Source: Sipunculus nudus (lineage: Eukaryota; Annelida; Sipuncula; Golfingiida; Sipunculidae). From it: a stretch of DNA of 64,000 nt. The position numbers and the translations under genes are program-made. Shown here piece after piece: positions 60,681 to 64,000 of this stretch (positions are counted from its first letter, which is position 1; every line of letters starts with the position of its first letter). The notes under the pieces are model-generated. The model worked only from the letters and a program-made list of their open reading frames with translations, was not told the DNA's origin and did not search any database. The DNA lies in the NCBI GenBank assembly GCA_026874595.1, contig CM049312.1, positions 69,776,929 to 69,840,928 on the forward strand. Direction: 5' to 3'.

Positions 60681-61371
60681 GTAGGTCAAGGTCATAATTG
60701 CAATGATACAATTCAAACAGGCATCTCTTCCAAGGTCAACCTTGTAAGAATTGTATTTCAAATGAGTATATTATGCAATACACCACCACAAGAGACACCA
60801 TTTGTTCAATTGTATATTTTTGTATATTGAACATGTATATTCAATATGAAAAAATAGGTTAATTGAATTTTCAAATAACCGACTAAAAATGATCAATAAA
60901 ATGAATGAATGAGATGAATGGCTGTTAACTTTGATTTAATTCAGAGTTGAAACTGATTAAGGATGTTTTGTTGAACCTGAAACAATTAAGCCTAACCTTT
61001 TCTGTCGCCTGTAAAACGGTCATGCTCTCTGAACTGAGTAAAATTTGAATAGATTTAAGGCAAAGCAGACTAGAAAAGAAAAATTTACATTAAAAGGATT
61101 TGGTGAGTTACACTTTATGCAATATCAGTATCAAATTTTGCAAAATGTGCCAAGTAGGGACATGCCAAATGTGTCGAGCAAGGTTTAATCACTGTATTAA
61201 TCTCAAAGGAATAGGTCTCACTGACCCTACTGGTACTAAAGGATAGCAGATTAAAATGGTAAGTTCACTTGAGTTCCTTGTCATGTTTTAGTTCGAAGTC
61301 AATGTACAGAAAATGTTGGAATGATTTTGCATTCAACTGTTAACCACATGTTAACCACATTTGAACCACAG

Positions 61372-61578
61372 GTCCAGGTCTACCAATCGGTCACACCGAC
61401 GGTACTCCCACAGTCGATCCTTCAGCAGGTCCCCAAAGAGGCACCGAAGAAGCCGTAGCTACAGTAGCTATTCAAGGTCAAGGTCACGGTCAGGATCAAG
61501 AAATCGGTTTTCGCGCAGTCCTTCAATCAGACGACGGAAAGGGTCCCCCAGCCATCTTGAGAGACGTCGCATCACCAG
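61372..61578 (+). CDS. SRRM2: SRRM2 orthologue, second RS-rich exon (last substantial coding exon)
   Basis: The acceptor is GAACCACAG and the likely donor CCAG|GTACAA. The exon is 207 bp and phase 2 at both ends if spliced there. It reads RSRSTNRSHRRYSHSRSFSR, RHRRSRSYSSYSRSRSRSGS, SPSIRRRKGSPSHLERRRIT. SPSH..RRR resembles the last 20 or so residues of vertebrate SRRM2 (SRSPSHKRRRETPSP). If the donor is not used, reading continues YKTEKF to a TAG at 61598-61600, which would make this the terminal coding exon. Confidence 0.88.
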
Positions 61579-62734
61579 GTACAAGACAGAAAAGTTCTAG
61601 CTCCTGTTCTGGGCATTTTTATCTTATGTTTATACAGAATTTTTCTTATTATGGTGAATGTTGTTTGTAGGCAACTGGTTTCATGTACTTCACAAAGCTG
61701 TTGTTGGGTTGTGACTCAGGTCTCTAGCACATACTGCCATAAGAAACTTACAGGAATAGATTCCTTTCACTTATGCATAAAATTATACTATTTCCATTAT
61801 TCATATAAGTTTGAACCTTAATGTGTTATTTATTGATCATGTAATATTTTATAAGAACGTAACCTGAGTGTATTCCTGATTTATTGGTCATTCATTGACA
61901 AAAAATGTGATAAATTAAAAAGATAATTCTCCAAGGATTACTAACTCCTATAGCATTGCATATGTTTATATTAAAATTTTGTGACTTGAGACTTGGGTCA
62001 GTGTATTTATCTATACTTTTACCGCCAAAAGTAGAACTTGTTTACAGAATCCATATTGTAAAGGAGCTTTTGGTGTTGGATGTTTATCTACAGTTTACCC
62101 TATGATCATATTATTACATGCTTTATCACAGCAATTTGTTTTGTTTCTTTTTGGTAATAGTTATTAATGTTGTATGGTAATCCAGTGTCTATGTTGTGAA
62201 AGAACCCTCTTCACAATTAAAGAAAAAAGCAAAAAACAGTTGTAGAAACAAAAGAGTTTAAAATAGATTTGGGTACTATAATTCCACAGCATATTTAAAA
62301 AAATGTATCTCAGTTGCCAGCAGGTGGCATCTAGTGACAGTTATTCAAACTGTTCTTAACTGACATGTGAAATGTTTGTGTTACTATCTATGTGATTCAT
62401 ACTGTCAGTGTATTTCATTTACATTCCATTTGCAGGGGAAAGGAAGTGGTCAGTTTGTACTTTCCTGAACAAGTAGCTTTCTCATTGATTTTTTCTTTAG
62501 TTTCTCATTGTTGACACTAGATGGTGCTGAATAGAAACTGAGGTACCTTTTATGATAAATATGCTGTGGATTAATATTACCCAAATTTTTATGAAAATGT
62601 AAAAGAGAAAGAGTCAGTCGGAAGAAAATAAAATTCACTAGGGTGAAATATATTCCAGTTACTGGTAATTATATTTTAAGTTATGTTGATCTAGCTATTA
62701 AAACTGTTGTTCTGTTGTTGTTTCTAATTTTCAG

Positions 62735-62744
62735 AAGACAATGA
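62735..62744 (+). CDS. SRRM2: candidate tiny terminal coding exon (RRQ-stop)
   Basis: A strong acceptor (TGTTGTTTCTAATTTTCAG, with a pyrimidine tract and a TCTAAT branch-like motif) ends at 62734. Joined in phase 2 to the exon ending at 61578, it yields Arg-Arg-Gln then TGA at 62742-62744, a short basic C-terminus. A rival acceptor (TTTGCAG, 62435) would add about 26 hydrophobic residues before a stop, which looks less likely for this family. Direct read-through to 61600 is the third option. Confidence 0.45.
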
Positions 62745-63220
62745 CAGGAATATACATTTAGTGAGTGTTTTTCTGCCTACACCGCTCATTCCTGTTGAAA
62801 TGTGAATGCTCAATTTACTGTAGCCTATAGTCCGATCCACCACGTGGTGCCCAGTGTTTTTGATGGTATTGTGTAAATGAATATCTTACCATATCATGAT
62901 AGAACAAAGCACCATGTATATTAGAAATATAATGAAAACAGAACTATGCTTTTTAGCCTTTCTAACAAAGGTTCAGTGTAACCTTATTTGACCAGATTTC
63001 CTTGGTCCACACACACATACACACAAAACTGTTTTCAGATATTTTTCTGTGACAAAGGTTCATGTACTCCAGTATTTTGCTGATTGGTCTCGTGCCGATC
63101 CTTTTGAAGTTGTCAGTATTTTTATCTGTGTCCTCTCTGTAAGCTTGCAAAATTCCACACATTTTGTCATTGCTGATAAACTAGAAAAAAAAGAAATAAT
63201 AAATTTCCATATTAGCTTTG
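62745..63220 (+). other. SRRM2: probable 3' untranslated region of SRRM2
   Basis: Following the candidate stop at 62744 there is no long frame, and an AATAAA lies at 63198-63203. The extent is inferred only from this signal. If translation instead stops at 61600, the untranslated region would start there and could use AATAAA at 62627-62632. Confidence 0.35.
63198..63203 (+). terminator. candidate polyadenylation signal AATAAA
   Basis: This is a canonical hexamer about 455 bp after the candidate stop at 62744, with T-rich sequence downstream. AATAAA occurs often in this AT-rich window, so position relative to the gene is the only support. An alternative is 62627-62632. Confidence 0.35.
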
Positions 63221-63242
63221 AATTTTTGGTGATCATAATTTA

Positions 63243-63339
63243 TAGTTTAAACAATTTTTTTATGAACTTTAATTAATTTTAAGTAATTTATTTATAGGTT
63301 AAACAATTTTTTTATGAATTTTAATTAATTATAAGTAAA
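63243..63339 (+). repeat. ~54-bp direct duplication
   Basis: AGTTTAAACAATTTTTTTATGAA.TTTAATTAATT is repeated in direct order with GGTTAAACAATTTTTTTATG, only a few differences apart. Recent local duplication in AT-rich sequence. Confidence 0.8.
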
Positions 63340-64000
63340 ACACAGTCATTTCAAGTATAGTTGACATGAGGTTTCTCAGGTGGTACCTCTAGATTATTAC
63401 TGAACAGAAATGTGTTATGATAGCACAAATTTATTTTTAATTAAAATTTAATGAAGTACTTTGGATAAAGTCAGTAATTGCAGCAACAAACATACCCATC
63501 TAGACCCGGGGTCAATAACTTTGGTTTTCTATAAAAAAAGGTACCCATTCAAAAGGATCCCTTCTTATACTTGATTTTAAATTAGGAATCAGGAAAATGC
63601 AAAATATTAACCCTTAACTGCTCAGTTTAATTTAAGATTTATGGACAAATTTTAACACTCCATATATTTACATTACAGGTAATATCCCATTCAGTTTTCA
63701 TTCCATCTCCACCAAATCTTCAGTAACAGCTAGAGAGAAAGTAGCTTCAGCCGAATGAAAATCTGACTGAAGTTAATATAGCCAAACCAGGGATTCCATG
63801 TGTCAGTCTTAAGTGAGCCATGATTACCTGTTTGAGCAGTAAAGAGTTAAAGTTTCATTTTATGATTGACTGTAAAGTCTATATTATAATTGAAGATACT
63901 GCCATTCAACCTGTGTCATGAAACTCCTCTTTGGTCAGGCCTCAGAAATGCTCATTTTTGGTCTTGAACACTCATGCATTTACATTTTACATTTATTAGT
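63340..64000. other. downstream intergenic or extended 3' region, nothing recognised
   Basis: AT-rich sequence with no repeat termini, coding exon or RNA gene recognised up to the window edge. Confidence 0.5.

Overview
This is a piece of animal nuclear genome, most likely from a bivalve mollusc. It is AT-rich, has no long open reading frame (the longest is 136 codons), and is filled with interspersed repeats that carry GTCC/CCGT microsatellites, core tandem repeats of about 157-181 bp and many AGGTCAAGGTCA motifs. As I know them, the pearl / BIV160 Helitron-like repeats of bivalves look like this. The species cannot be named from sequence alone.

The only gene I can support is on the + strand: the orthologue of SRRM2 (SRm300; Cwc21 in yeast), an SR-related spliceosome protein. 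Eight coding exons (6559-6726, 18980-19057, 35061-35117, 49230-49289, 53059-53160, 59312-59476, 60495-60680, 61372-61578) join in one frame with GT-AG junctions, giving 1,023 bp or 341 codons. The first encodes the conserved segment after the cwf21 domain (ETHQLAE, FGIS, YVDGSSFDP). The next four are short Ser/Pro plus poly-Lys modules. The sixth is acidic and non-RS. The last two are RS-rich and resemble the vertebrate SRRM2 C-terminus (RSLSYSP, SPSH..RRR). The cwf21-domain exons lie upstream of the window. The 3' end lies between 61600 and about 63220, with a likely tiny terminal coding exon at 62735. All eight exons are phase 2 at both ends.

Over 95% of the window is intron. Introns of 12.3, 16.0 and 14.1 kb in the 5' half hold most of the mobile DNA. 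At 10301-18003 four elements appear to be nested inside one another. Nesting is also seen at 26381-30858, 32404-33423 and 55920-58475. Several families that share little internal sequence end alike: a perfect hairpin followed within about 16 nt by CTAGTTT or CTTGTTT, usually with a subterminal inverted repeat and often a T-rich 5' end. This suggests one Helitron/Helentron-like mobilisation machinery whose autonomous member is not in the window. Other elements are a pogo/Tc1-type element with TA duplication, MITEs flanked by TTAA, foldback MITEs, a decayed non-LTR retrotransposon and a tandem array of tRNA-like SINE units.

No standard tRNA, rRNA, CRISPR, prokaryotic operon or second protein gene was found. 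The 'system' here is a spliceosome gene spread over more than 55 kb by nested rolling-circle-like elements while every intron keeps the same phase.
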